A stretch of 64,000 nt of DNA, taken from contig NZ_UTKY01000001.1 in the NCBI RefSeq assembly GCF_900583165.1, positions 62,001 to 126,000 of the forward strand. The letters run 5' to 3'. Shown here piece by piece: positions 19,468 to 32,586 of the stretch (its first letter is position 1; the number at the start of each line of letters is the position of its first letter). Below the pieces are notes generated by a model, which searched no databases, was not told where the DNA came from, and worked only from the letters and a program-made list of their open reading frames with translations. The position numbers and the translations under genes were made by a program. The stretch comes from Pseudomonas viridiflava (lineage in GTDB: Bacteria; Pseudomonadota; Gammaproteobacteria; Pseudomonadales; Pseudomonadaceae).

Positions 19468-20421
19468 GTGAGCCAGCCTACGCCAGCCGTGCGTACCTTC
19501 CAAGACTTGATCCTCGCCCTCCAGCAATACTGGGCCGAGCAAGGTTGTGTGGTACTTCAGCCCTACGATATGGAAGTAGGCGCCGGCACTTTCCACACCG
19601 CTACATTCCTGCGGGCCATTGGCCCGGAAACCTGGAACGCCGCTTATGTGCAGCCCAGTCGTCGCCCGACTGACGGCCGCTACGGCGAAAACCCGAACCG
19701 TCTGCAGCACTACTACCAGTTCCAGGTGGTATTGAAGCCCAACCCGGACAACTTCCAGGAACTCTACCTGGGCTCGCTCAAGCATGTCGGCCTGGACCCG
19801 CTGGTTCACGATATCCGTTTCGTCGAAGACAACTGGGAATCGCCGACCCTGGGCGCCTGGGGTCTGGGCTGGGAAGTCTGGCTCAACGGCATGGAAGTGA
19901 CGCAGTTCACTTACTTCCAGCAAGCCGGCGGCATCGAGTGCTACCCAGTCACTGGCGAAATCACCTACGGCCTTGAGCGCCTAGCCATGTACCTGCAAGG
20001 CGTGGACTCGGTCTACGACCTGGTGTGGGCTGACGGCCCGTTCGGCAAAGTGACCTACGGCGATGTGTTCCATCAGAATGAAGTGGAGCAGTCCACTTAC
20101 AACTTCGAACACGCCAACGTCGACAAGCTGTTCGAACTGTTCGACTTCTATGAAAGCGAGGCCAAGCGCCTGATCGAACTAGACCAGCCGCTGCCGTTGC
20201 CAAGCTATGAAATGGTGTTGAAGGCCTCCCACACCTTCAACCTGCTGGACGCACGCCGGGCTATCTCGGTAACTGCGCGCCAGCAATACATCCTGCGTGT
20301 ACGCACCCTGGCGCGTTCCGTCGCCCAAGCCTATCTGCAGGCTCGCGCCAAGCTGGGCTTCCCGATGGCAACCCCGGATTTGCGTGATGAAGTGTTGGCT
20401 AAGCTGGAGGCTGCACAATGA
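19468..20421 (+). CDS. glyQ: Glycyl-tRNA synthetase alpha chain
   Basis: A 317-residue class II aminoacyl-tRNA synthetase subunit carrying the catalytic site for glycine activation. It is recognisable from [35 protein letters not shown] and [22 protein letters not shown] at 19468 is preferred over GTG at 19459, because the AGG ribosome site at 19457-19459 is then eight bases upstream and the family N-terminus ([10 protein letters not shown]) starts there. It overlaps glyS by four bases. Confidence 0.97.
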   Translation: MSQPTPAVRTFQDLILALQQYWAEQGCVVLQPYDMEVGAGTFHTATFLRAIGPETWNAAYVQPSRRPTDGRYGENPNRLQHYYQFQVVLKPNPDNFQELYLGSLKHVGLDPLVHDIRFVEDNWESPTLGAWGLGWEVWLNGMEVTQFTYFQQAGGIECYPVTGEITYGLERLAMYLQGVDSVYDLVWADGPFGKVTYGDVFHQNEVEQSTYNFEHANVDKLFELFDFYESEAKRLIELDQPLPLPSYEMVLKASHTFNLLDARRAISVTARQQYILRVRTLARSVAQAYLQARAKLGFPMATPDLRDEVLAKLEAAQ

Positions 20422-22472
20422 GTGCTCAAGATTTCCTGGTTGAACTGGGCACCGAAGAGCTGCCACCCAAGGCACTGAACACCCTGGCTGACGCTTTCTT
20501 GGCCGGTATCGAAAAAGGCCTGCAAAGCGCTGGCCTGAAGTTTGAAGCGAAAAAAGTCTACGCCGCGCCGCGTCGCCTGGCCGTACTGCTGACCGCGCTG
20601 GAAACCCAGCAGCCAGACCGCAGCATCAACCTCGACGGCCCGCCACGCCAGGCGGCTTTCGACGCTGAAGGCAACCCGACTCAAGCCGCCCTTGGTTTTG
20701 CCAAGAAGTGTGGCGTCGAGCTGAGCGAGATCGACCAGAGCGGCCCGAAACTGCGCTTCAGCCAGGTCATCACCGGCAAGCCGACCGCCAGCCTGTTGCC
20801 GACTATCGTTGAAGATTCCCTGAACGACCTGCCGATTCCCAAGCGCATGCGCTGGGGCGCGCGCAAGGAAGAGTTCGTGCGTCCGACCCAATGGCTGGTG
20901 ATGCTGCTCGGTGACCAGGTCATCGACTGCACCATCCTCGCTCAGAAGGCCGGTCGTGAATCCCGTGGCCACCGCTTCCACCATCCTGAAGCCGTGCGCA
21001 TCACCTCGCCGGCCAACTACGCCGCTGACTTGCGTGCTGCGTATGTGTTGGCGGACGCCAATGAGCGTCGTGAGCTGATCAGCAAGCGCACCGAAGAGTT
21101 GGCCCGCCTGCAGGAAGGCACCGCCATCGTGCCGCCGAGCTTGCTCGACGAAGTCACCGCCCTGGTTGAATGGCCGGTGCCGTTGGTGTGCTCGTTCGAG
21201 GAACGTTTCCTCGATGTGCCGCAAGAAGCGCTGATCACCACCATGCAGGACAACCAGAAGTACTTCTGCCTGCTGGACGTGGATGGCAAGTTGCTGCCGC
21301 GCTTCATTACCGTGGCCAACATCGAAAGCAAAGACCCGCAGCAGATCATCGCCGGTAACGAAAAAGTCGTTCGCCCGCGCCTGACGGACGCCGAGTTCTT
21401 CTTCAAGCAAGACAAGAAGCAGAAGCTGGAAGACTTCAACCTGCGCCTGCAAAACGTGGTGTTCCAGGAAAAACTCGGCAGCGTCTACGACAAGGCCGTG
21501 CGCGTTTCCAAGCTGGCCGCTTACATTGCGCCGCGCATTGGCGGTGATTCCACCTGGGCTGCGCGTGCAGGCCTGCTGTCCAAGTGCGACCTGGCCACCG
21601 AGATGGTCGGCGAGTTCCCGGAGATGCAAGGTGTTGCTGGCTACTACTACGCCCTCAATGATGGCGAGCCGAGCGATGTCGCACTGGCGCTGAACGAGCA
21701 GTACATGCCGCGTGGTGCCGGTGCTGAGCTGCCAAGCACCCTGACCGGTGCGGCCGTGGCCATTGCTGACAAGCTGGATACGCTCGTCGGTATCTTCGGT
21801 ATCGGCATGCTGCCTACTGGTAGCAAAGACCCGTATGCCTTGCGTCGTGCGGCCTTGGGCGTGCTGCGTATCCTGATCGACAAGAAGCTCGACCTCGACC
21901 TGACCCAAGCCGTGGTATTCGCTGTCGGCCAGTTTGGTGCCAAGGTCAAGCAAGCCGGCCTGGCCGAGCAAGTACTGGAGTTCGTGTTCGACCGCCTGCG
22001 TGCGCGTTATGAAGACGAAGGTGTGGACGTTTCGGTGTACCTGGCAGTGCGTGCCCTGCAACCGGGTTCGGCACTGGACTTCGACCAGCGTGTACAAGCC
22101 GTGCAGGCCTTCCGCAAACTGCCGGAAGCCGATGCCCTGGCCTCTGTGAACAAGCGCGTATCGAACTTGCTGAGCAAGGCCGAAGGCCTGGGCAATGTTG
22201 ACGTCGACCCCGGCCTGTTTGCCGATGCCAAGGAGTTCTCGCTCAACTCGGCCATCGCCAAAGCAGAAACGGCGGTGAAACCGTTGATCGCCGAGCGTAA
22301 CTACGCCGAAGCGCTGGCGCGACTGGCCACCCTGCGCGAGCCGGTGGATGCTTACTTCGAAGCGGTGATGATCAATGCCGACGATGCCAACGTGCGCAAG
22401 AACCGCTACGCCATGCTGGCGCGCCTGCGTGGTCTGTTCGTCAATATCGCCGACATTTCGACGCTGAGCTGA
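20418..22472 (+). CDS. glyS: Glycyl-tRNA synthetase beta chain
   Basis: A 684-residue partner of GlyQ that binds tRNA-Gly in the alpha2-beta2 enzyme. The N-terminus [15 protein letters not shown] and the block [20 protein letters not shown] are family markers, and a C-terminal anticodon-binding (DALR-like) domain covers roughly 580-684. ATGA overlap with glyQ gives coupled synthesis of the two subunits. gmhB follows after two bases. Confidence 0.98.
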   Translation: MSAQDFLVELGTEELPPKALNTLADAFLAGIEKGLQSAGLKFEAKKVYAAPRRLAVLLTALETQQPDRSINLDGPPRQAAFDAEGNPTQAALGFAKKCGVELSEIDQSGPKLRFSQVITGKPTASLLPTIVEDSLNDLPIPKRMRWGARKEEFVRPTQWLVMLLGDQVIDCTILAQKAGRESRGHRFHHPEAVRITSPANYAADLRAAYVLADANERRELISKRTEELARLQEGTAIVPPSLLDEVTALVEWPVPLVCSFEERFLDVPQEALITTMQDNQKYFCLLDVDGKLLPRFITVANIESKDPQQIIAGNEKVVRPRLTDAEFFFKQDKKQKLEDFNLRLQNVVFQEKLGSVYDKAVRVSKLAAYIAPRIGGDSTWAARAGLLSKCDLATEMVGEFPEMQGVAGYYYALNDGEPSDVALALNEQYMPRGAGAELPSTLTGAAVAIADKLDTLVGIFGIGMLPTGSKDPYALRRAALGVLRILIDKKLDLDLTQAVVFAVGQFGAKVKQAGLAEQVLEFVFDRLRARYEDEGVDVSVYLAVRALQPGSALDFDQRVQAVQAFRKLPEADALASVNKRVSNLLSKAEGLGNVDVDPGLFADAKEFSLNSAIAKAETAVKPLIAERNYAEALARLATLREPVDAYFEAVMINADDANVRKNRYAMLARLRGLFVNIADISTLS

Positions 22473-22474
22473 CC

Positions 22475-23011
22475 ATGTTGAAACTGCTGATTCTCGATCG
22501 GGACGGGGTGATCAATTACGACTCCGACGCTTATATCAAGTCGGTGGCGGAGTGGGTTCCACTGCCCGGGTCGATCGAGGCCATCGCGCAGTTGAGCAAA
22601 GCCGGCTGGACAGTGGCGATCGCCACCAACCAGTCCGGCATCGCCCGCGGTTACTACGACATCGCCACCCTGGACGCCATGCATGCGCGCCTGCGCACGT
22701 TGGTGGCCGAACAGGGCGGTGAGGTGGGGTTGGTGGTGTATTGCCCCCACGGCCCGGACGAGGGCTGCGATTGCCGCAAACCCAAACCGGGCATGTTGAA
22801 AATCATTGCAGAACATTACAAGGTGCCATTGGCTGGGATATGGTTCGTCGGGGACAGCCTCGGTGACCTGGAGGCGGCCAAGGCCGTCGACTCTCAGCCA
22901 GTTTTGGTTAAAACCGGGAAAGGCGAAAAGACCCAGGCGAAAAACCTGCCGGTGGGCACCTTGATTTTTGACGATCTGGCGGCCGTTGCCGCAGAACTTA
23001 TCAACAACTAG
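22475..23011 (+). CDS. gmhB: D-glycero-beta-D-manno-heptose-1,7-bisphosphate 7-phosphatase
   Basis: A 178-residue HAD phosphatase of LPS heptose synthesis. The nucleophile motif is LILDRDGVINYDSDAYIKS. The structural zinc site is CPHGPDEGCDCRKP, with three visible cysteines and a histidine, and the Mg-binding motif is FVGDSLGDLEAA. It is translationally linked to glyS with a two-base gap. Confidence 0.95.
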   Translation: MLKLLILDRDGVINYDSDAYIKSVAEWVPLPGSIEAIAQLSKAGWTVAIATNQSGIARGYYDIATLDAMHARLRTLVAEQGGEVGLVVYCPHGPDEGCDCRKPKPGMLKIIAEHYKVPLAGIWFVGDSLGDLEAAKAVDSQPVLVKTGKGEKTQAKNLPVGTLIFDDLAAVAAELINN

Positions 23012-23092
23012 CCGCCCTCGACTTCCTGACAAGGAATGTTCGGGAGTGCGCTTTTAACAGGCGGGCATTGCCCCGCAACGGTAAATGCCGCC

Positions 23093-23863
23093 ATGTCGAT
23101 TTTGCAGGCCATCAGAACCTTTTTCTTTTACCTGCTGTTGGGCACCAGTTCGTTTCTCTGGTGCACCCTGAGCTTTTTTATTGCACCCTTCTTGCCGTTC
23201 AAGGCGCGCTATCGCTTTATCAACGTCTATTGGTGCCGCTGTGCGCTATGGCTGTCCAAGGTATTCCTGGGCATTCGATTCGAGATCAAGGGTGCTGAAA
23301 ACGTCCCGGACCAGCCTTGCGTGATTCTGTCGAACCACCAAAGTACCTGGGAGACGTTCTTCCTCTCGGCGTACTTCTCGCCGTTAAGCCAAGTGCTTAA
23401 ACGTGAGTTGTTGTATGTGCCGTTCTTTGGCTGGGCGATGGCCATGTTGCGACCCATCGCGATTGACCGTGACAACCCCAAGGCTGCCCTCAAGCACGTC
23501 GCCAAGAAGGGCGACGAGTTGCTCAAGGATGGCGTCTGGGTACTGATTTTTCCGGAAGGCACCCGTGTACCCTTCGGCACTGTGGGCAAGTTTTCACGCG
23601 GTGGTACTGCATTGGCGGTCAACGCCAACTTGCCCGTATTGCCGATTGCCCATAACGCTGGCAAGTTCTGGCCGAAGACTGGCTGGGCGAAACGCCCGGG
23701 CACTATCACTGTAGTGATTGGCGAGCCGATGTATGCCGAGGGTCAAGGTCCGCGTGCCATTGCAGCGCTCAATGACCGTGCAGCGGCATGGAATGAAGCA
23801 CAGCAACGGGCCATGGGCTCGCTGCCGCCGGAGCCGGTTATTGCTGAGCAGCCAGCTGCTTGA
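23093..23863 (+). CDS. plsC: 1-acyl-sn-glycerol-3-phosphate acyltransferase (PlsC/HdtS)
   Basis: A 256-residue membrane-bound acyltransferase that makes phosphatidic acid. The N-terminus is hydrophobic (about residues 5-45). The catalytic block reads LSNHQSTWE, an HX4E form, and the substrate motif is FPEGTRVPFG. P. fluorescens F113 HdtS, which has the same neighbours, is a lysophosphatidic acid acyltransferase also reported to direct acyl-homoserine lactone synthesis, so a signalling side role is possible here. ATG at 23093 matches the family start; the frame is open to 23036. Confidence 0.92.
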   Translation: MSILQAIRTFFFYLLLGTSSFLWCTLSFFIAPFLPFKARYRFINVYWCRCALWLSKVFLGIRFEIKGAENVPDQPCVILSNHQSTWETFFLSAYFSPLSQVLKRELLYVPFFGWAMAMLRPIAIDRDNPKAALKHVAKKGDELLKDGVWVLIFPEGTRVPFGTVGKFSRGGTALAVNANLPVLPIAHNAGKFWPKTGWAKRPGTITVVIGEPMYAEGQGPRAIAALNDRAAAWNEAQQRAMGSLPPEPVIAEQPAA

Positions 23864-24043
23864 GCATCTGTGGATAACCTGTGTACGGTTTGTTGGCGAT
23901 TTGATTTTTTTGATCACTATGCATCTGATTTTATTGGATATTTCTCTAGGCATAAAAAATAGAAAAAAAGTGCATAAGTTTTTCTAAGCAACTGCGCTGC
24001 ACATTATGGGTAACCCTTTCACGACCTAAGTGGTCCGCTCATA

Positions 24044-24078
24044 AAAATGCCCCATATCACCGGTATGGGGCATTTTTT
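24044..24078. terminator. Bidirectional terminator
   Basis: A 13-bp perfect stem (AAAATGCCCCATA / TATGGGGCATTTT) with a seven-base loop has T tracts on both strands. It separates plsC on the plus strand from the small ORF on the minus strand. The 180 bp between plsC and the stem are AT-rich and hold no gene. Confidence 0.9.
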
Positions 24079-24085
24079 ATAGGGC

Positions 24086-24376
24086 TTACATGAGCCCTAA
24101 CTGCGAGGACTTACCAGGCAGCGCTATACGACTGGCATCTACCATGGCAGTAGTCAGCATTAGGTAACTATCTTCATCAAGTTCCCCATTACTCACTTTT
24201 TCCGCCAGGCCCTTCGAAGCCGCAAAAAATTGATCTTGGTACCTAAGCCCCAACGCTGCAACGTATCCACGGGCTTCGTCTTGGTTATGTATCGTTGTCT
24301 TAGACGCCGATTGAGACGTATCTCTGCCGCATTGTTGAATAGCTGGCAATTGAAATTGCAAATTCACTTCTTTCAT
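24086..24376 (-). CDS. Small uncharacterised protein downstream of a CHASE2 kinase
   Basis: A 96-residue soluble protein that I do not recognise. It is supported as a gene by a CGGAG ribosome site six bases before its ATG, its place 25 bp after the histidine kinase stop on the same strand, and a terminator immediately beyond its stop. The sequence is hydrophilic, with no signal peptide. The C-terminal half (ISNGEL-type acidic segment followed by DSYLMLTTAMVDASRIAL) looks helical. It may be a co-expressed accessory of the kinase. Confidence 0.65.
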   Translation of the reverse strand: MKEVNLQFQLPAIQQCGRDTSQSASKTTIHNQDEARGYVAALGLRYQDQFFAASKGLAEKVSNGELDEDSYLMLTTAMVDASRIALPGKSSQLGLM

Positions 24377-24401
24377 AGATAACTCCGGATTTCAGGAGCT
24401 T

Positions 24402-26711
24402 TTAAGTGGGGCACGATTTCCCTTCAGTTCCGGAGGTTTCATCTAACAATGGAATTTGTAACGTGAATGTCGTGCCTTTACCGACCACGCTCCTGCAACC
24501 GACACTGCCGTTGTGACGTTCCAGAACAGCCTTGACCATCGTAAGTCCGAGTCCCAGGCCCTCGCTGCCCTCGGCTGAATCAAAGCGTCGGTATTGACTG
24601 AACAATTCAGGCAGATCTGCAGGGGCAATTCCAGGCCCTTGATCGATAATATGGCACTCCAACCAGCCCTGCCTGCTCTCATGACTCAACCTGACAGTCG
24701 TGCCCGATGGAGAGTATTTGATGGCGTTTTCCAGCACGTTGAACAGCGCGCGAGTGAGCAGCGATTGGTCGGCTGAGACCATAGCCTCGTCGGCTTCATC
24801 CAAGTCGTGCACCAGGTGGATACCCTTGAGCAGGGCGATGACCGCGACTTGGTCAAACGCATCCATTACCAACATGGCAAACAGCGTTGGCTGGAAGTGA
24901 TAGCCATCAGCCTCGGCTTTCGCCAATTGCACGAAGGATTCGGTGAGGCTCAAAGCACGTCGTACTTGTTGCTCTATCTGGGCAAAGACTGGCGACTCGC
25001 CGTTATGCACATCCAGCAGCGCGAGAATCGCCGAGTGCGGCGCGCGCAGGTCGTGGGAGAGGAAGCGCAGCATGGTTTCACGGTGCTGTTGGGCGTCACG
25101 CTCTTTGCTCAAGTCCGTCAGGCTCAGCAGCCAACCGAGGGCGATATCCCCTTCAGCGGGCAGCAGGGGCGCCAGCTCCATACGCAGGCTGCGCTGATGA
25201 ATATCCCGGAACTCAATCAACTCCAACGCCGAAAGGGCAGGGCGCACGCCGTTGTGTAGTGGCGGGTAACCCAGATCCGCCAGTTGCTCCAAGAGATTTT
25301 CGCTGACCAAGTCATTGCTGAACACTTCCCGTGCGATACGGTTGGCCAGCAAGATGTTGCCTCGCGGGTCGGTAATCAGCGTGGCCACCGGCAAGCACTC
25401 AATGCCGTCCGCCATGAAACGTCGGGTATCTCGCGTGCGGCCGACTGCCTGCTCTAAGGCAAAGATACGCGCTTGCAACACATCGCCCTTACTCGCCGGG
25501 GCTCGGCGGCGCTCGGGCAACACTTTGGGTTCGTTGTCCAAGCGCGCCAGCTCCCAGCCAAAGTAGGCCAGGATCGCGCTGAGGCGGCGCCAGTTCCAGA
25601 TCAGATAGCTGAGCAGCAGGCCGATCAGGCACGCGGCAGGCGACCACCAGTGACCCAACCGCAATAGCACCAACGAAACCAGCAACGCTCCGGCCATGCA
25701 GCCCAGCGTCATCCACAGCGCGTAGCGCGGACGATAGAGCAACAGCCCCAAGAGCAACGCCACCATTGATGTCGCCATAAACGCCGCCAGCCATTTTGGC
25801 AGGTCCACGATGCTGCGCCCTTGCAGCAAGCCATTGAGTACATTCGCCTGGATCTCCACCCCCGCCGTGGTCCCGACCGTGGAGGAAAGCGGGGTGACAT
25901 AACGATCGCCCATTCCAGTGGCGGTCGTCCCCACCAGAATCAAACGGTCACGAAATAACTCGGGAGCGACTTCGCCGTCAATCACGCTGACGTAGGACAC
26001 ACTGGGAAAGTGCTCAGGGTCTTCGATGAAAGGGATACGAATCCTATGTTCCCGATGCCAGTGTTGAGTCATCGGCTCAAGTGCATCCCCAGGCATTTGC
26101 GATTGCTCGCCGGTCACTTTGTAGGCCAGCCAGGCCAACTGAGGGGCTGTAGCGTCGGGTGGCCCCTCGCGTAGATACAGGCTGCGCACCACGCCATCGT
26201 TATCCGCCTCTACGTTGATATGGCCAACACCCATGGCGCATTTGAGCAACGGCAGCATTTGCGCAGCGGGTTGGCTGTAGCTGGTAGTGCTTTCACGCAC
26301 TAGGGGCAACATAACATTACCCGCACTGCATACTGCGTCAGCCAGCCGTTTGTCATTGATAGGGTCAGTGGGCTCGCTAAACATGACATCGAACAAAATA
26401 GCGGTCGGTTGTGCAGTACTCAGACGGTCGATCAGGTCGGCGTGCAAGCTGCGCGGCCAAGGCCACGGGCCTAATTTCTTGAGGCTTGGGGCATCGACAG
26501 TCACCAAAAGGATGCGCGGGTCTACCGGCAGCGGGGTGAGTCGACGAAGACTATCGTAGAGCGGATTATTCAACGCCAGGCCCGGGCTAAGCGACAGGTA
26601 GGCAGTAAAAGGCAATAGCAGCAAACCAATCCACACCCACTCCCGCACCAGCCCGTGGAACAGCCGTTGGGCATGGGTAGGTTGGCGTTTCTCGGGCTTG
26701 CCCCAGAGCAT
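24402..26711 (-). CDS. CHASE2-domain sensor histidine kinase
   Basis: A 769-residue membrane kinase. The first hydrophobic segment (about 25-47) is followed by an extracytoplasmic CHASE2 domain (about 48-310, with PRILLVTVDAPSLKKLGPWP). Three closely spaced membrane helices (about 310-385), a PAS-like region (about 430-535), HisKA and HATPase domains follow. The H-box is FLSHDLRAPHS with His553, the N-box NVLENAIKYSPSG, and the G-boxes DQGPGIAP and GLGLGL. ATG at 26711 and GTG at 26714 are both possible starts. The stimulus is unknown. A response regulator gene lies divergently about 390 bp away. Confidence 0.92.
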   Translation of the reverse strand: MLWGKPEKRQPTHAQRLFHGLVREWVWIGLLLLPFTAYLSLSPGLALNNPLYDSLRRLTPLPVDPRILLVTVDAPSLKKLGPWPWPRSLHADLIDRLSTAQPTAILFDVMFSEPTDPINDKRLADAVCSAGNVMLPLVRESTTSYSQPAAQMLPLLKCAMGVGHINVEADNDGVVRSLYLREGPPDATAPQLAWLAYKVTGEQSQMPGDALEPMTQHWHREHRIRIPFIEDPEHFPSVSYVSVIDGEVAPELFRDRLILVGTTATGMGDRYVTPLSSTVGTTAGVEIQANVLNGLLQGRSIVDLPKWLAAFMATSMVALLLGLLLYRPRYALWMTLGCMAGALLVSLVLLRLGHWWSPAACLIGLLLSYLIWNWRRLSAILAYFGWELARLDNEPKVLPERRRAPASKGDVLQARIFALEQAVGRTRDTRRFMADGIECLPVATLITDPRGNILLANRIAREVFSNDLVSENLLEQLADLGYPPLHNGVRPALSALELIEFRDIHQRSLRMELAPLLPAEGDIALGWLLSLTDLSKERDAQQHRETMLRFLSHDLRAPHSAILALLDVHNGESPVFAQIEQQVRRALSLTESFVQLAKAEADGYHFQPTLFAMLVMDAFDQVAVIALLKGIHLVHDLDEADEAMVSADQSLLTRALFNVLENAIKYSPSGTTVRLSHESRQGWLECHIIDQGPGIAPADLPELFSQYRRFDSAEGSEGLGLGLTMVKAVLERHNGSVGCRSVVGKGTTFTLQIPLLDETSGTEGKSCPT

Positions 26712-27104
26712 CACGGATCAACACGCCGGTGATGTAGGTGAGTCACTGAACATTTCATAGGCCCCGGTTTCTCCCTCCAGGTTGTGGCAGTCAGACGCAG
26801 GTTGACGCTTTGCCAGTGAAGCTCATTTTCAGCACGCCGCAAACGTGTACTCAGTGCGCAAGAGTTTACGACAGCGCACGCGTCGGCTGATCCTTTTCCT
26901 TACGGTCAGGAGCCGGTATCTTTCCAACATTGGTCGTGCGGTCTTTTAACGGTTTACCCGTTTATCTGTCTCAGCGTACCGAGAGATCCAAGGGGTTGAC
27001 GAATCTGCGCATAATTCTTCAGATTCAGAGACCGGCATCTGCGCAGTACGTGCCCTTCAAACAGGTCGTCGGCTGCCGTACTTTTCAAGAAGAAAGGACC
27101 ACCC
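26712..27104. promoter_or_regulatory. Divergent control region between kinase and response regulator
   Basis: This 393-bp gap contains no convincing gene. It must hold the promoters of both two-component genes. An inverted repeat AACGG-N5-CCGTT at 26948-26962 lies about 145 bp before the regulator start and could be an operator. TTGACG at 26997-27002 resembles a -35 box but lacks a good -10 partner. Confidence 0.4.
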
Positions 27105-27824
27105 ATGCGTGTCGCAATACTGGATGACGAGCCTGCCGAATTGCGCCGGGTTGAACAGACACTGCGACAAATCCCAAGCACTGCCGACCAGCCATGGACC
27201 GTGCATTGCTTTGAGCGCGGTGAAGAGCTGTTGCGCCAGCTACGCCGGGAAACCTTCGACTTGTTAATACTCGACTGGCAAGTTCCAGATATCAGCGGTA
27301 TTGCCATTCTGCGTTGGACGCGTGAACACATGGAGTCTCCACCCGCCGTGATTATGCTCACGAGTCGTGATGCCGAGAGCGATATCGTCACCGCATTGAA
27401 CAGCGGAGCCGATGACTACGTCAGCAAACCCTTCCGACCGAATGAACTGAAAGCGCGTGTCACGGCTGTTTTGCGTCGCAATGGCCTGCAAAAATCAGCG
27501 GCTCATGAAATCCAAAGCTTCAATGACCTGACCTTTGACGATGCGGAGTTAACCGTCACCCGTGCAGGTAAACCCATCAACCTCACGGAGCGTGAGTACC
27601 GCTTGGCCAGTTGCCTATTTGCCAATTTGGCGCGGCCGCTGTCGCGCGAGTATCTGTATGAACGGTTCTGGACCCACGAAGAAATGGTGTCGTCGCGGCC
27701 TCTTGATACGCATATCTATCGACTGCGCAATAAGCTTGGGCTGACGGCAGATAGGGGTTGGCAGCTGTTGACGATTTACGGGTATGGGTATCGGTTGGAG
27801 AGTGTGGCAGCTGCTTCACCGTGA
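27105..27824 (+). CDS. OmpR/PhoB-family response regulator
   Basis: A 239-residue DNA-binding regulator. The receiver domain (about 1-125) has the acidic pair Asp7-Asp8, phosphoacceptor Asp57 in LLILDWQVPD, and a conserved SKPFRPNELKARV lysine motif. The C-terminal winged helix (about 140-235) has SREYLYERFWTHEEMVSSRP and VDTHIYRLRNKL-like sequence. An AAGGA site lies seven bases before the ATG. It is the likely partner of the divergent CHASE2 kinase. Its last codons run into a parS-like site. Confidence 0.93.
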   Translation: MRVAILDDEPAELRRVEQTLRQIPSTADQPWTVHCFERGEELLRQLRRETFDLLILDWQVPDISGIAILRWTREHMESPPAVIMLTSRDAESDIVTALNSGADDYVSKPFRPNELKARVTAVLRRNGLQKSAAHEIQSFNDLTFDDAELTVTRAGKPINLTEREYRLASCLFANLARPLSREYLYERFWTHEEMVSSRPLDTHIYRLRNKLGLTADRGWQLLTIYGYGYRLESVAAASP

Positions 27825-27840
27825 TGTTCCACGTGGAGCA
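27825..27840. other. parS site (one mismatch)
   Basis: TGTTCCACGTGGAGCA differs at one base from the Pseudomonas ParB-binding palindrome TGTTCCACGTGGAACA. It begins immediately after the response-regulator stop codon, before the gyrB terminator, about 7 kb from oriC. Confidence 0.8.
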
Positions 27841-27856
27841 TTTAAAGATTACCCAA

Positions 27857-27894
27857 TAAAAAAGGCCAACGCTAAGCGTTGGCCTTTTTGTTTT
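27857..27894. terminator. Bidirectional terminator of gyrB and response regulator
   Basis: A 12-bp perfect stem (AAAGGCCAACGC / GCGTTGGCCTTT) with a three-base loop has A/T tracts on both sides. It lies between the converging genes. Confidence 0.92.
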
Positions 27895-27908
27895 GCGCGG
27901 GCTCTGGA

Positions 27909-31434
<3,526 letters not shown>

Positions 31435-31444
31435 CTAGCTTCTA

Positions 31445-32548
31445 TTACAGGCGCATCGGCATAACAACGTAGGCCGAGTCGTCGTTGTCGGATTCTTGCA
31501 CCAGGGCGCTGCTGTTGGAGTCCGAAAGAATCAGGCGAACCTGTTCAGTGGTCATGACGCCCAGCACGTCGAGCAAGTAGCTCACGTTGAAGCCGATTTC
31601 CAAAGAGCCACCGTTGTAGTCAACGCCCACCTCTTCTTCAGCTTCTTCCTGCTCGGGGTTGTTGGCCTGGATTTTCAGCTGGCCGTTAGCCAATTGCAGG
31701 CGGATACCGCGGTACTTTTCGTTGGAAAGAATTGCAGCACGGCTAAACGCTTCACGCAAGGCCTGACGATCGCCAAGTACCAGCTTGTCGCCACCTTTTG
31801 GCAGCACGCGCTCGTAATCCGGGAACTTGCCGTCTACCAGCTTGGAGGTGAAGGTGAACTCGCCAGTGGTAGCACGGATGTGGTGCTGACCCAACACGAT
31901 GCTCACGTTGCCGTCTGGCTCGGTCAGCAGACGCGCCAACTCAAGGATACCCTTGCGCGGCACGATCACCTGGTGACGATCTGGTTGGCCGATATCAGCC
32001 TTCATCGAGCACATCGCCAGACGGTGACCGTCAGTGGCCACAGCGCGGATGATACCTTCAGACACTTCCAGCAGCATGCCGTTGAGGTAGTAACGCACGT
32101 CTTGCTGAGCCATAGCGAAGCTGGTGCGCTCGATCAAACGGCGCAGCTTGCTTTGCTCCAGGCTGCAAGTGAGCGAGCCCGGGCCTTCTTCAACCGTAGG
32201 AAAATCGTTGGCTGGCAAGGTGGAAAGCGTAAAGCGGCTACGACCGGCCTTGACCACCAACTTAGCCTCATCAACCTTGATGTCGATAAGTGCGTCGTTC
32301 GGCAGGCTTTTGCAGATATCCATCAGCTTGCGCGCAGGTACAGTGATCTCGCCCGGTTCGGCAGGCTCTTCCAGTTGCACACGGCCGACCAGCTCGACTT
32401 CAAGGTCGGTACCGGTCAGGGACAATTGCTGGCCTTCGACCACCAGCAATACGTTGGAAAGCACCGGCAAGGTCTGTCGGCGCTCGACGACGCCTGCGAC
32501 CAGTTGCAGGGGTTTCAACAGGGCTTCGCGTTGAATGGTGAAATGCAT
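31445..32548 (-). CDS. dnaN: DNA polymerase III beta sliding clamp
   Basis: A 367-residue clamp protein with three repeated domains of about 120 residues that dimerises around DNA and tethers polymerase. The start MHFTIQREALLKPLQLVAGV and the C-terminus AYVVMPMRL are highly conserved. It lies 38 bp after dnaA in the origin operon. Confidence 0.99.
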   Translation of the reverse strand: MHFTIQREALLKPLQLVAGVVERRQTLPVLSNVLLVVEGQQLSLTGTDLEVELVGRVQLEEPAEPGEITVPARKLMDICKSLPNDALIDIKVDEAKLVVKAGRSRFTLSTLPANDFPTVEEGPGSLTCSLEQSKLRRLIERTSFAMAQQDVRYYLNGMLLEVSEGIIRAVATDGHRLAMCSMKADIGQPDRHQVIVPRKGILELARLLTEPDGNVSIVLGQHHIRATTGEFTFTSKLVDGKFPDYERVLPKGGDKLVLGDRQALREAFSRAAILSNEKYRGIRLQLANGQLKIQANNPEQEEAEEEVGVDYNGGSLEIGFNVSYLLDVLGVMTTEQVRLILSDSNSSALVQESDNDDSAYVVMPMRL

Positions 32549-32586
32549 GGTCTAGTCCCTTGCCTTATTTAGCTGCGCTGGTCTCA

